Below are positions 55,338 to 64,000 of a stretch of 64,000 bases of DNA, piece after piece. Positions within the stretch are counted from its first letter, which is position 1. Every line of letters begins with the position of its first letter. Source of the DNA: Nostoc sp. FACHB-110 (GTDB lineage: Bacteria; Cyanobacteriota; Cyanobacteriia; Cyanobacteriales; Nostocaceae); contig NZ_JACJRU010000007.1 in assembly GCF_014697425.1 (NCBI RefSeq), positions 124,001 to 188,000 of the forward strand, in the 5' to 3' direction. The position numbers and the translations under genes were made by a program. Under the pieces are notes generated by a model, which was not told the origin of the DNA, did not search any database, and was given only the letters and a program-made list of their open reading frames with translations.

Positions 55338-56480
55338 GTGTCCTTGAAATATGCTCTGGTTCATGAGTGGCTGACACCTAAAGCCACTGGCGGTTCAGAA
55401 CTAGTTGTACAAGAAATTCTGAATCATCTTGATGCTGATTTATATGCTCTGATTGACTTTGAATCCAGCAACCCGGAAAGTTACTTGTACAAGCGTCAAA
55501 TTGGTAAGACCTTTTTGCAACACTTTCCGGCAGCCCGTAATGGAGTGCAAAAATATTTACCCTTGTTACCTTTGGCGATTGAACAACTAGATTTACGCCA
55601 ATATGACGTAATTTTGTCATCGTCTCATGCCGTAGCTAAAGGCATCCTCACCACTCCAGACCAGTTGCATATTTGCTACTGCCATAGTCCTATGCGTTAT
55701 GCTTGGGACTTGACTTTTGATTATCTCAATCACAGCAAATTAGGCCGTGGTTTACCAGGTTGGTTTACAAGATATCTGTTACATAGGCTGCGTCAGTGGG
55801 ATGTCTTAAGTGCTAATCGCGTTGATTACTTTATTGCTAATTCACAGCACACAGCTAAAAGAATTTGGCGTTGCTATCGACGGGAAGCGGCAGTAATTTA
55901 TCCTCCTGTGAATATCGAAGCCTTTCCTCTTTTTCTCCAAAAAGAGGATTTTTACTTAACTGTTTCCCGGTTAGTCAGTTACAAACAGGTATCTTTAATT
56001 GTCCAAGCGTTTAATAAATTGCAGCTACCATTGGTAATAATTGGCACAGGTTCAGAGATGGAAAAAATTCGCAAAATAGCCAATCCTAACATTAAAATAT
56101 TGGGTTGGCAGCCTGACGATGTAGTAAAACAATATATGGCAAAAGCCAGGGCATTTGTTTACGCCGCTTGTGAGGACTTTGGCATTGCTTTAGTAGAAGC
56201 ACAAGCTTGTGGGACTCCAGTGATTGCTTATGGTGCAGGGGGAGCCTTAGAGACAGTCCAGGATGTGCGATTGCATCCCGATCAAGGAACAGGTATCTTC
56301 TTTCAAGAGCAAACAGCAGCAGCCTTGACAGCAGCAGTAGAAAAATTTGAGACTTATCTAAATGTCTTTAATCCTGAATATTTGCGATCGCACGCTGCCA
56401 AGTTTTCATCGCCAGTTTTTGCCCAAAGCTATCTCAACTTTCTCAACCAGTGTCAAAAAACCAGGCCATACTTAGAGTAA
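55338..56480 (+). CDS. Family 4 glycosyltransferase
   Basis: A 380-residue GT-B glycosyltransferase. The acceptor-side start is VHEWLTPKATGGSELVVQEI, and CYCHSPMRYAWDL is typical of GDP-mannose-dependent family members. The donor side has TVSRLVSYKQVSLIVQAF and the EX7E motif in CEDFGIALVEAQACGTPVIA. It starts with GTG at 55338 (a TTG two codons later is possible). It precedes the sugar transferase at 56591, so both probably build an exopolysaccharide or lipid-linked glycan. Confidence 0.88.
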   Translation: MSLKYALVHEWLTPKATGGSELVVQEILNHLDADLYALIDFESSNPESYLYKRQIGKTFLQHFPAARNGVQKYLPLLPLAIEQLDLRQYDVILSSSHAVAKGILTTPDQLHICYCHSPMRYAWDLTFDYLNHSKLGRGLPGWFTRYLLHRLRQWDVLSANRVDYFIANSQHTAKRIWRCYRREAAVIYPPVNIEAFPLFLQKEDFYLTVSRLVSYKQVSLIVQAFNKLQLPLVIIGTGSEMEKIRKIANPNIKILGWQPDDVVKQYMAKARAFVYAACEDFGIALVEAQACGTPVIAYGAGGALETVQDVRLHPDQGTGIFFQEQTAAALTAAVEKFETYLNVFNPEYLRSHAAKFSSPVFAQSYLNFLNQCQKTRPYLE

Positions 56481-56590
56481 TGGCCGAAATTTGTGTGCTG
56501 AAATTGTGTATGCTTTTGGAACTTCCCTCCAGAAGCACCTCATTTTGGCTTTAAGATTGGGACTATGTGTGGTGTGGATTATTAAGGAGT

Positions 56591-57352
56591 ATGATGACTG
56601 CCCAGAGCTCACTCCTCTCCGGCAAGCGAAGCCTACGGCAAGACGCTAGTTCGTCTACGCGTACTTTTTTAAAACGTAGTAAAAAAACAAAGACACCTAA
56701 AGTCAAATCTAGAGGTTTGTCTTTTCAGGCTTTAAACGGAGAGTTTGCCAAGCGACTGTTCGATATAGGATTTTCGCTATCAGTATTAGTCTTGTTCTTT
56801 CCGCTTTACTTAATTTTGGCTTTGCTGATTGCTTTGAGTTCACAAGGCCCGATTTTTTATGTCCAAGAACGGGTAGGTAAAAACTACAAACGCTTCAATT
56901 GTATAAAATTCCGCACAATGGTGAGCAACGCCGACGAGATCCTCGTGCAGATGATGGAAACCTCACCGCAAATGCGACAAGAATTTGAAAGCAGTTTCAA
57001 GCTCAAACATGACCCCAGAATTACCAAAATTGGCAGATTCTTACGGATTACTAGTCTGGACGAGTTTCCCCAGTTTTGGAATGTTCTCATGGGAGATATG
57101 AGTGTTGTAGGGCCTCGACCATTGGTCGCAGAAGAACTACCAAAATACGGTAATCATATCGACCAAGTATTAACAATTCGTCCCGGAATCACTGGATTGT
57201 GGCAAGTGTCAGGGCGTAATGATATTCCTTACCCCCGCAGAGTCCAAATAGACTTGCACTATGTCAAATTTAGAAATTTTTGGCTTGACCTGTGGATAAT
57301 ACTGAAAACGATTGATGTGGTCATTATGCCTAAAAATAACGGAGCTTACTGA
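56591..57352 (+). CDS. Undecaprenyl-phosphate sugar phosphotransferase (WcaJ-type)
   Basis: Transfers a sugar-1-phosphate to undecaprenyl phosphate at the inner membrane, starting polysaccharide synthesis. One hydrophobic segment (SVLVLFFPLYLILALLIAL) is followed by the bacterial sugar transferase domain: YVQERVGKNYKRFNCIKFRT, TSLDEFPQFWNVLMGDMSVV, GPRPLV, GITGLWQVSGRND. The C-terminal NGAY ends many family members. The start is ATG 56591 or 56594, since AAGGAG lies at 56584-56589; an upstream GTG at 56567 is less likely. The first 50 residues are basic and disordered and are partly encoded by a palindromic repeat. Confidence 0.9.
   Translation: MMTAQSSLLSGKRSLRQDASSSTRTFLKRSKKTKTPKVKSRGLSFQALNGEFAKRLFDIGFSLSVLVLFFPLYLILALLIALSSQGPIFYVQERVGKNYKRFNCIKFRTMVSNADEILVQMMETSPQMRQEFESSFKLKHDPRITKIGRFLRITSLDEFPQFWNVLMGDMSVVGPRPLVAEELPKYGNHIDQVLTIRPGITGLWQVSGRNDIPYPRRVQIDLHYVKFRNFWLDLWIILKTIDVVIMPKNNGAY
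56610..56661. repeat. Palindromic GCGAAGCC/TACGGCAAGACGC repeat translated in the sugar transferase
   Basis: TCCGGCAAGCGAAGCCTACGGCAAGACGC and TAGTTCGTCTACGCG have the block structure of common Nostoc-type palindromes; related text is at about 1715-1755. It is in-frame in the disordered N-terminus. Confidence 0.55.
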
Positions 57353-57909
57353 AAAAACATCAACGTTATTTGACTATGGGGGTAGTAAATACCCCTAAAA
57401 AATTTTTAATTTTTATACTTTATTATTTTTTTCAAAAAAATATTGTAATTTTTATGTCACTAAAATTTTTCAGGAATCAACTTACATACATTATTTCCAT
57501 TATTCTTAATAATTAAAATTAATTACTCAAAAATAAAAAAATCCTCAAGCAAATAATTATTAACCATCATTTAACTTACAATTGTGTCTAAAATCCATCC
57601 TGTGCATAACGTTTAGTTTATAAATAGCAAAAATAAAAATCGATTTAGCTTTAACAAAAACCAGATTATATGAAGTTTTAGCAAAGATTAAAAGAGTAGC
57701 AACAAGTTATTACACTTAATTGCGTTAGTCTACTAAATATTGACTTTTTAAAAAACATATTATTAAGTATATTTATTGACGGCAAATCTGTTTTATTAAT
57801 TAAGACCCGTAACTTTCCCATTAGGCAATTTAGCCATTAGCTGCTAGGTTGTATCAGTTGGACTGAATAAAACTGTATAGATTCAAAAATAACTAAGGAA
57901 TAGTTGAGC
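57353..57909. other. AT-rich upstream region of gmd
   Basis: These 557 bases have no supported gene. They should hold the gmd-fcl promoter; AAGGAA at 57894 is the gmd ribosome site. A symmetric AT-rich stretch near 57420-57450 was not interpretable. Confidence 0.45.
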
Positions 57910-58989
57910 ATGGTGCAAATCAAGCGAGCTTTGATTACTGGTATTACCGGTCAAGATGGTTCATACTTGAGTGAGTTTTTACTAGAGCAAGGTTACGAGG
58001 TTCATGGAATTATTCGTCGGACTTCCACCTTCAACACCGATCGCATCGATCACATTTATGAAGATCCTCACAAAGAGGGAGTGCGCTTATTTCTTCATTA
58101 CGGTGATTTGACAGACGGTACAACACTGCGACGAATTTTGGAAGAAGTTCAGCCAACAGAAATTTACAATTTAGGCGCACAATCTCACGTCAGAGTTAGC
58201 TTTGATTCCCCAGAGTACACAGTTGATGCAGTTGGTATGGGTACACTGCGTCTGTTGGAAGCTATTCGGGACTACCAACGCCGCACAGGTACTGAAGTAC
58301 GTTTCTACCAAGCTGGTTCTTCGGAAATGTATGGTTTAGTACAAGCAGTACCACAAAGCGAAACTACGCCGTTTTATCCTCGCAGTCCTTATGCTTGTGC
58401 TAAGGTTTACGCTCACTGGCAAACAGTAAATTACCGCGAGTCCTATAATTTATTTGCTTGTAACGGTATTTTGTTCAACCATGAATCACCCCGACGTGGT
58501 GAAACATTTGTAACTCGCAAAATCACCAGAGCAGTAGCGAGAATTGTGGCTGGTAAGCAGAAAAAATTGTACATGGGCAATCTTGATGCTAAACGTGATT
58601 GGGGCTATGCCAAAGATTACGTCAGAGCGATGTGGTTGATGTTACAACAAGAACAGCCAGATGATTACGTAATTGCCACTGGTGAAACCCACTCAGTACG
58701 AGAATTTTTAGAATTAGCTTTTGGTTATGTCAATCTTAACTGGCAAGATTACATAGAGTTTGACGATCGCTACTTGCGCCCTGCAGAAGTAGACTTATTA
58801 ATTGGCGATCCGACTAAGGCAAAACAGAAATTAGGTTGGCAACCTTCAGTCACCTTTGAAGGGTTAGTTTCTTTGATGGTAGAAGCCGATTTACAAGCGT
58901 TGGGACATACTTCCCCCAATGGTAATGGTTCATCAACACCTGTAGATATTGCTACTATTCGGCAAGAACTGGGCGCGCTCCATTTCTGA
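57910..58989 (+). CDS. gmd: GDP-mannose 4,6-dehydratase
   Basis: Converts GDP-mannose to GDP-4-keto-6-deoxymannose, the first step to GDP-L-fucose. The NADP site is [35 protein letters not shown] is characteristic, [16 protein letters not shown] follows, and the catalytic Tyr-Lys is in [26 protein letters not shown] is also diagnostic. ATG 57910 is chosen over the TTG at 57904, with AAGGAA 10 bases upstream. fcl follows after 23 bases, so they form an operon. Confidence 0.95.
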   Translation: MVQIKRALITGITGQDGSYLSEFLLEQGYEVHGIIRRTSTFNTDRIDHIYEDPHKEGVRLFLHYGDLTDGTTLRRILEEVQPTEIYNLGAQSHVRVSFDSPEYTVDAVGMGTLRLLEAIRDYQRRTGTEVRFYQAGSSEMYGLVQAVPQSETTPFYPRSPYACAKVYAHWQTVNYRESYNLFACNGILFNHESPRRGETFVTRKITRAVARIVAGKQKKLYMGNLDAKRDWGYAKDYVRAMWLMLQQEQPDDYVIATGETHSVREFLELAFGYVNLNWQDYIEFDDRYLRPAEVDLLIGDPTKAKQKLGWQPSVTFEGLVSLMVEADLQALGHTSPNGNGSSTPVDIATIRQELGALHF

Positions 58990-59012
58990 TTCACACCGCT
59001 ATAAATAAAAAT

Positions 59013-59957
59013 ATGACTGCCTTAGAACTGAAAAATAAAAGGATTCTCGTTACAGGTGGAGCGGGATTCCTAGGTCGTCAGGTGATAGATCATCTGTGTA
59101 AAGCTGGGGCTGATAGTGCCAAAATTACAATACCGCGATCGCGTGAATGCGACATTCGGATTTGGGAAAATTGCCAGCGTGCAGTTGACCAACAAGACAT
59201 TATTATTCACTTAGCGGCTCACGTTGGTGGGATTGGTCTCAACCGTGAAAAGCCCGCAGAGTTGTTCTACGACAACTTGATTATGGGAACCCAGCTAATT
59301 CATGCGGCCTATCAAGCTGGAGTAGAAAAATTTGTCTGTGTTGGGACAATCTGCGCCTATCCTAAATTTACTCCTGTGCCATTTAAAGAAGATGATCTTT
59401 GGAATGGCTACCCAGAAGAAACGAATGCACCTTATGGTGTGGCGAAAAAAGCACTGTTAGTTCAGTTGCAATCTTACCGCCAGCAATATGGTTTCAATGG
59501 TATTTACTTACTACCTGTAAATTTATACGGGCCAGAAGATAACTTTGACCCCAGCAGTTCTCATGTAATTCCCGCCTTAATTCGCAAAGTCCACGAAGCC
59601 CAAATTAAGGGAGAAAAACAACTCCCAGTTTGGGGTGATGGCAGTCCTACCCGTGAATTCCTCTATTCAGAAGATGCAGCACGGGGAATTGTTATGGGTA
59701 CTCAATTTTACAATGACTCTGAACCAGTGAACTTAGGTACTGGCTATGAAATTTCCATTCGTGATTTGATTACCCTAATTTGCGAACTAATGGAATTTGA
59801 CGGTGAAATCGTTTGGGAAACTGACAAACCCAATGGTCAACCCCGTAGATGTTTGGATACGGAACGCGCCAAGCAAGCTTTTGGCTTCACGGCGCAAGTG
59901 GGCTTTAAAGAAGGGCTAAAAAATACCATTGATTGGTATCGTCAAAACGCTGCTTAA
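59013..59957 (+). CDS. fcl: GDP-L-fucose synthase
   Basis: Epimerase-reductase that completes GDP-L-fucose synthesis from the Gmd product. It is 314 residues long. NADP site [44 protein letters not shown]-like [10 protein letters not shown], and the catalytic Tyr-Lys in [12 protein letters not shown] are all in family order; [20 protein letters not shown] is a strong match. Same strand and operon as gmd. The fucose is presumably used by the glycosyltransferases in this region. Confidence 0.95.
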   Translation: MTALELKNKRILVTGGAGFLGRQVIDHLCKAGADSAKITIPRSRECDIRIWENCQRAVDQQDIIIHLAAHVGGIGLNREKPAELFYDNLIMGTQLIHAAYQAGVEKFVCVGTICAYPKFTPVPFKEDDLWNGYPEETNAPYGVAKKALLVQLQSYRQQYGFNGIYLLPVNLYGPEDNFDPSSSHVIPALIRKVHEAQIKGEKQLPVWGDGSPTREFLYSEDAARGIVMGTQFYNDSEPVNLGTGYEISIRDLITLICELMEFDGEIVWETDKPNGQPRRCLDTERAKQAFGFTAQVGFKEGLKNTIDWYRQNAA

Positions 59958-59983
59958 ACACTGTAGGTTAGACGTTCTCTTGA

Positions 59984-60014
59984 TGTAGAGATGTTGCAAT
60001 GCAACGTCTCTACA
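59984..60014. repeat. Dispersed palindrome, second copy, upstream of the cyclo-ligase gene
   Basis: TGTAGAGATGTTGCA and TGCAACGTCTCTACA form a near-perfect 15-base inverted repeat. It matches the copy at 34113-34143. An in-frame ATG at 59991 lies inside it. Confidence 0.8.
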
Positions 60015-60020
60015 ATTTTT

Positions 60021-60638
60021 ATGGGTACAGTTGATATGCAACTAGATAAGGTTAAACTACGCCGCACATTAATCAAACAACGGCAATTAATGTCTGTTAC
60101 AGAGTGGAGAGATAAAAGCGATCGCATCTGTCAACAATTGCAAGCTTCTGCTATCTTTAACCAAGTAAAAACAATACTGGCTTATTTTAGCTTTCGTCAA
60201 GAACCTGATATCAGTCCTTTATTTGCAAATACTAGATATCAATGGGGATTTCCGCGCTGCGTGGGTAATTCCCTATCTTGGCATCTTTGGCAAGTTGGAG
60301 ACTTAGTAGAAATTAACAGCTATGGCATTAAAGAACCACATCCCGATGCGCCAAGAATAGATCCTCGTGAAGTCGATTTAATTCTTGTGCCTAGTGTAGC
60401 TGGCGATCGCCAAGGTTATCGCTTGGGTTATGGTGGTGGATATTATGACCGCTTACTGGGTTCTTCTGAATGGGCTAATAAACCAACTGTAGGTATAGTG
60501 TTTGATTTTGCTTACTTGCCGCAACTACCTAGCCAAAAGTGGGATATACCTTTACAAGCGATCGCTACAGAAACTAAATTCATTATTTATAGTAGGGAAC
60601 AAGGAACTGGGAATAGGGTTGAAAGGTTCTGCAAATAA
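60021..60638 (+). CDS. 5-formyltetrahydrofolate cyclo-ligase
   Basis: Converts 5-formyl-THF to 5,10-methenyl-THF using ATP in folate recycling. Family features are KLRRTLIKQRQLMS at the start, ILAYFSFRQEPDISPLF, VDLILVPSVAGDRQGYRLGY and the binding loop GYGGGYYDRLL. The start is uncertain: 59991 lies in a palindrome, 60021 gives MGTVDMQLDKV, and 60036 gives MQLDKVKLRR, which best fits the family. The last 15 residues (REQGTGNRVERFCK) come from a GGGAACAAGGAACTGGGAATAGGG repeat. The next gene starts five bases after the stop. Confidence 0.88.
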   Translation: MGTVDMQLDKVKLRRTLIKQRQLMSVTEWRDKSDRICQQLQASAIFNQVKTILAYFSFRQEPDISPLFANTRYQWGFPRCVGNSLSWHLWQVGDLVEINSYGIKEPHPDAPRIDPREVDLILVPSVAGDRQGYRLGYGGGYYDRLLGSSEWANKPTVGIVFDFAYLPQLPSQKWDIPLQAIATETKFIIYSREQGTGNRVERFCK

Positions 60639-60643
60639 ATTTT

Positions 60644-61483
60644 ATGAAGCTGAATATAAAAAACTCACGTTGGCAAATTTTGAGCACATACAGTTTACTA
60701 AGTGCGATCGCATTATTAACGCTGTTTCCATTGTTGTGGTTAATTAGTACAGCGTTGAAATCACCCACCGAAAATATTTTACAATCCCCGCCACAATTAT
60801 TACCTAGCCAACCTACTCTAAGTAATTTTAAGAGTGTTTGGCAATCTTTACCTTTTGCTCAATATTTATATAACAGCACTTTGGTTTCTGTGCTGACTGT
60901 TGGTTTAAATCTACTTTTTTGTGCTTTAGCGGCTTACCCTTTAGCTAGGCTTTCATTTCCAGGGCGAGATTGGATTTTTATTGCGATCGTATCTACAATC
61001 ATGATTCCGTTTCAGATTGTCATGATCCCCTTATACATTCTCACAGTTCAGTTAGGCTTAGTAAACAGTTATTGGGGAATGATGTTTCCGAGTTTAGCCT
61101 CGGCTTTTGGCATTTTTTTGCTACGGCAAGCTTTTATGGGTGTCCCCAAAGAAATCGAAGAAGCCGCCCGGATGGATGGCAGTTCGGAATTAGGCTTATG
61201 GTGGCATATTATGTTGCCTGCTGTTCGTCCGGCGTTAGTCACTCTGGCAATTTTTGTCTTTATTGGTTCTTGGAGTGATTTTCTGTGGCCATTGATTGTC
61301 ATTCAAGACGAAAAACTATATACCTTACCGTTGGGAGTGGCAAAATTAGCAGGGACGTTTTCTTTAGATTGGCGTTTAGTTGCTGCTGGCTCAATTATTT
61401 CGATTGCTCCAGTGCTCATATTATTTTTATTTTTACAAAGGTATATTGTCCCAACGGATACAGGTAGTGGTGTTAAGGGTTGA
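60644..61483 (+). CDS. Carbohydrate ABC transporter permease (MalG type)
   Basis: An inner-membrane permease of 279 residues with six hydrophobic segments. The first is LLSAIALLTLFPLLWLIS, and MIPFQIVMIPLYIL lies in the middle. The EAA loop is EEAARMDGSSELGLWWHIML, which contacts an ATPase. It is a MalG/UgpE-type sugar permease. The partner permease, binding protein and ATPase are not in the window, so it must work with proteins encoded elsewhere or be an orphan. It directly follows the cyclo-ligase gene, likely in one transcript. Confidence 0.88.
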   Translation: MKLNIKNSRWQILSTYSLLSAIALLTLFPLLWLISTALKSPTENILQSPPQLLPSQPTLSNFKSVWQSLPFAQYLYNSTLVSVLTVGLNLLFCALAAYPLARLSFPGRDWIFIAIVSTIMIPFQIVMIPLYILTVQLGLVNSYWGMMFPSLASAFGIFLLRQAFMGVPKEIEEAARMDGSSELGLWWHIMLPAVRPALVTLAIFVFIGSWSDFLWPLIVIQDEKLYTLPLGVAKLAGTFSLDWRLVAAGSIISIAPVLILFLFLQRYIVPTDTGSGVKG

Positions 61484-61495
61484 AAGCAAAAAATC

Positions 61496-62242
61496 TTAAT
61501 AAGCACCACTTTTGTGCAGTACTACCCAAATTGTTTTCCAAATTAGCATCAGGTCATAGCCGATAGACCATTTCTTTTGATAATCAATATCCATCTTAAC
61601 GATAGTTTCAAAATCTTTGATTTGAGAACGACCATTGACTTGCCATTCTCCCGTCATTCCTGGCTTAACTCTTAATCTCTCCCAATGGTGCGGCGCATAG
61701 TGCATAACTTCATCAGGGGTGGGTGGACGAGTCCCAACTAAACTCATATCCCCCATTAACACATTCCAAAATTGGGGGAATTCATCTAAGCTAGTCCGAC
61801 GCAGGAATTTGCCAATAGGTGTAATCCGGGGATCATCATCTGATTTAAAAATGTGGCCGCTGGCTTGATTTTTGACTAAGTGCTTCAGTTTCTCAGCATT
61901 AACTACCATAGAACGGAACTTCCAAATGCGGAAAGTTTGCCCATTCATACCGCAGCGAACTTGGGAGTAGAATACTGGGCCAGGATCGGTAATTTTGGTA
62001 GCTATGGCTATGGGAATGATCAGTATGGCTGTAATAACTAGCCCAACAATCGCTCCTAGGATGTCAATTAATCTTTTCGTGATACTTGAGGTCGAGCAGT
62101 GCAAAGGTTGTTGTAAAGATTTAACTGATTTCCAATGAGCCGTGACAGCTAAGTTATTCACAACATAACCTCCTGCCTCAGAAGTAACAGTAGGTAGTGA
62201 CAACATAAGGAGTTTTTGGATTAGGGGTAGATAGAGTTGCAC
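61496..62242 (-). CDS. Sugar phosphotransferase (WcaJ-type), second copy
   Basis: A 248-residue bacterial sugar transferase that starts lipid-linked glycan synthesis. KRLIDILGAIVGLVITAILI gives the membrane helix, then CGMNGQTFRIWKFRSM, TSLDEFPQFWNVLMGDMSLV, GTRPPTPDEV and GMTGEWQVNGRSQI. It ends in SGAY like the protein at 56591. The start is GTG at 62242; the Met at residue 13 (62206) is an alternative. It is convergent with the ABC permease gene (12 bases apart) and probably serves a different polysaccharide from its paralogue. Confidence 0.9.
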   Translation of the reverse strand: MQLYLPLIQKLLMLSLPTVTSEAGGYVVNNLAVTAHWKSVKSLQQPLHCSTSSITKRLIDILGAIVGLVITAILIIPIAIATKITDPGPVFYSQVRCGMNGQTFRIWKFRSMVVNAEKLKHLVKNQASGHIFKSDDDPRITPIGKFLRRTSLDEFPQFWNVLMGDMSLVGTRPPTPDEVMHYAPHHWERLRVKPGMTGEWQVNGRSQIKDFETIVKMDIDYQKKWSIGYDLMLIWKTIWVVLHKSGAY

Positions 62243-62373
62243 CTGTACTGAGTGCTAATATAAACAAAAAATATATGATGTATTAAAGCCATAGTTCAAA
62301 GTTTACCTAATCTTTGAATTAAACTGAATATTTTAAATTTTGAGTGTTAAATCGATGAAGACAGGTAATTCAG
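62243..62373. other. Spacer upstream of the second sugar transferase gene
   Basis: AT-rich, no gene. It should hold the promoter of the gene at 61496-62242, unless that gene is read through from the polyferredoxin gene. Confidence 0.4.
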
Positions 62374-63999
62374 CTAGAAAACAATTAGCATCCACAGACT
62401 AGCTGCCAAGACGATGGTTGCTAGGTGTTGCCAAAATAGCGATCGCAGTGGCTGGCGTGCTATTTTCTGCGTTAGTACTATTGTTAGCAATACGGAAATA
62501 ACTAAAGTCGAACCTTGTAAAAATTCAATTACGGCTGGATGAGCTACTAACACTGGCAAATTTTCGCTATTTAAGCCAAAAGTGGCTAAAGTCACGGGTA
62601 AAATTCGCCCACCTTCACCTAAACCTAAGCGCAGGTAATGAGCTAAATTTGCCCCCAAAACCAAGGGTAAGTAGCCATAAGCAAGTTCTATGAATGATTT
62701 AGGTTTTTTAGAAAAATTAAATAGTTTGAGCAAGTTGTATGCTAACCAAGCTATGGCAATGGGAAACAGCAAAACTAGCAATGATAATCCTAAATGCTGA
62801 CCAAATTGAGTTAAATCCAGATTTAAACCTAACAATGTTTGTAGTTCTGGTAAACGATGCAGATATACACCACCCCAGAGTAAAAATAATAATGCCACTT
62901 CATACTGGCGCGGCACATGGGTTGTCCATAATTCCACACCTGGCGGACGCAAGTTAAACTCAACAGAACGGTGGGGACAGGCTTTTAAACAGGTCATACA
63001 CAAGACACAATCTCGATTGTCTTCTAGCTGGGCAGGATGAGAATATAAAGGACAGCCATTAGTTTCCAGACCTTCGCCTTTTTGCGGCCCACCTTTGTAA
63101 CACTGATAAGTAGTACAGGTAGCAGAACAAATGCCTTGCTGCGCACGGAGTTCGGTCATCGACAGTTTAGCGAATAAACCATTCATCCCACCAATAGGAC
63201 AGAGATAGCGACACCAAAACCGCCGTTCAAATATAGCTGAAAAAATCATTGCCCCGGCGGTAATTAACAACAGCAAACAAGCTGACAAGTAAGCTGTGTT
63301 TTCTAAGTGCCAGAGTTCTTCCCACAAGAAAATTAAAGTAAATAAGCCAAATACAAACCATCCACCCCATTTTTCAGCTTTTTCTCGTGGCCAGCGTTTG
63401 AGTTGGCGAGGAAATAACCACAGAGATAATTTTTGGGTAATTTCGCCGTAAATCATGAAAGGACAAACGGCACACCATACGCGACCTAAAAAGGGAAAGA
63501 TGAATAAAAAGAAAGGCCACCACCAAGCCCAAAATAAATTTAAAGCAAAATTGCGATCGCGGGTTTGCGGCCCTATAAATAACACACCCACAATCAAGGC
63601 AAAAGCTACTACCGTAAAACCATAGTTAATTCGGTCTGGCCACCAGTCACTGCGTAAAAACTTGCGTAGTTTAGGATAAGCATTGAGCAAATTAAGCCGA
63701 AATTCTTTTTTCTTGGTTTGGGCTGACCAAAAGATTTCTTCTGTTAATTCTTGTCTTTCTCCGGCTTGCACAATTGCCCGTTCAACTAAATTTTTCAATT
63801 CTTTAAGGTTGCCAGGGAAATCATAAGACTGCAAGCGACGTAAAGCTTCTGGGGTGACATAGGGTTTGGAGATACCGCGCGATCGCACGTAAAGACTGAT
63901 GTAATATTCTACCTGTACTTTGATGTCAGCTTTTCGCACGCGCAAAGGTGGTACTTTAATTACACGACCCACACAACGCTCAATTTTAGATTCAGTTTT
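62374..63999 (-). CDS. Sigma-54-activator-like AAA tail fused to a polyferredoxin membrane protein (5' end outside window)
   Basis: The frame is open to the window edge, so the N-terminus is missing; the GTG at 63972 is internal. The first 100 visible residues are the end of a sigma-54-type AAA domain (VPPLRVRKADIKVQVEYYIS and LQSYDFPGNLKELKNLVERA). Then come five or more membrane helices with NapH/NosR-like cysteine motifs: RVWCAVCPFMIYGE, FWCRYLCPIGGMNGLFAKLS, CSATCTTYQC and the 4Fe-4S motif CVLCMTCLKACPH. Further helices follow. It is probably a membrane redox protein with a regulatory or sensory N-terminus. Cyanobacteria lack sigma-54, so the AAA part should have another job. Confidence 0.85.
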   Translation of the reverse strand, partial: KTESKIERCVGRVIKVPPLRVRKADIKVQVEYYISLYVRSRGISKPYVTPEALRRLQSYDFPGNLKELKNLVERAIVQAGERQELTEEIFWSAQTKKKEFRLNLLNAYPKLRKFLRSDWWPDRINYGFTVVAFALIVGVLFIGPQTRDRNFALNLFWAWWWPFFLFIFPFLGRVWCAVCPFMIYGEITQKLSLWLFPRQLKRWPREKAEKWGGWFVFGLFTLIFLWEELWHLENTAYLSACLLLLITAGAMIFSAIFERRFWCRYLCPIGGMNGLFAKLSMTELRAQQGICSATCTTYQCYKGGPQKGEGLETNGCPLYSHPAQLEDNRDCVLCMTCLKACPHRSVEFNLRPPGVELWTTHVPRQYEVALLFLLWGGVYLHRLPELQTLLGLNLDLTQFGQHLGLSLLVLLFPIAIAWLAYNLLKLFNFSKKPKSFIELAYGYLPLVLGANLAHYLRLGLGEGGRILPVTLATFGLNSENLPVLVAHPAVIEFLQGSTLVISVLLTIVLTQKIARQPLRSLFWQHLATIVLAASLWMLIVF

Positions 64000-64000
64000 T

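Overview
The window looks like chromosomal DNA from a filamentous, probably heterocyst-forming (Nostocales, Nostoc/Anabaena-like) cyanobacterium. Supporting signs are frequent GCGATCGC (HIP1) octamers, a ferredoxin-type nirA-nrtABCD-narB nitrate operon, the cyanobacterial NDH-1 subunit NdhM, a very large Ser/Thr-His dual kinase, Uma2-family nucleases, and many small palindromic and tandem intergenic repeats. No rRNA, tRNA or CRISPR array was recognised by eye.

Layout. 1-9593 (+): nitrate assimilation, with nirA (5' end outside the window), nrtA, nrtB, nrtC, nrtD and narB. Repeats fill the spacers of this operon and are also translated inside NirA and NarB. 9.8-12.3 kb: a PsiE-like membrane protein, a nitrate-reductase-associated protein and a DJ-1/PfpI protein, separated by MITE-like elements. 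12.8-19.5 kb: a signalling cluster of an FHA-PrsW membrane protease, an acidic unknown, a CHAT-FHA caspase-like protein and a zinc-ribbon PP2C phosphatase. 20.6-26.1 kb (mostly -): ndhM, a small unknown, an Rre1/Ycf29-type response regulator, a family 2 glycosyltransferase and a Ctp protease. 26.3-31 kb (+): a YdcF-like protein, a dienelactone hydrolase and two FMN-dependent monooxygenases (SsuD and NtaA/DszA type). 31-34.1 kb: IS4 transposase and VapC toxin remnants, then a glycine-rich, internally repeated GNDT-type protein.

34.2-42.3 kb (-): a two-gene operon encoding a 2011-residue Ser/Thr-kinase/AAA/GAF/histidine-kinase/receiver protein and a second hybrid kinase. 43-45 kb: a one-helix small protein and a DUF362 protein. 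45.5-48.1 kb (+): an AT-rich island of three genes (GYF_2-like protein, small amphipathic protein, Vps4-like AAA ATPase). I consider this the least explained unit here. 48.2-51.3 kb: an orphan antitoxin with a toxin-tail relic, aspA, a Uma2 nuclease and pgsA. 51.3-62.2 kb: a cell-surface polysaccharide region (rfbA, rfbB, CSP41-like protein, family 4 glycosyltransferase, two sugar-phosphate transferases, gmd, fcl), plus 5-formyl-THF cyclo-ligase and a sugar ABC permease. The right edge holds a sigma-54-activator-like AAA tail fused to a polyferredoxin membrane protein, cut by the window end.

How it fits together. The nitrate operon imports nitrate (NrtABCD) and reduces it with ferredoxin to nitrite (NarB) and ammonium (NirA); the protein at 11143 probably supports NarB. 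The polysaccharide genes make dTDP-4-keto-6-deoxyglucose and GDP-fucose and start and extend lipid-linked glycans. The FHA/CHAT/PP2C cluster could form a phosphothreonine-controlled proteolytic circuit, but that is inference from domains and proximity. All assignments come from reading motifs by eye; no database search was possible.
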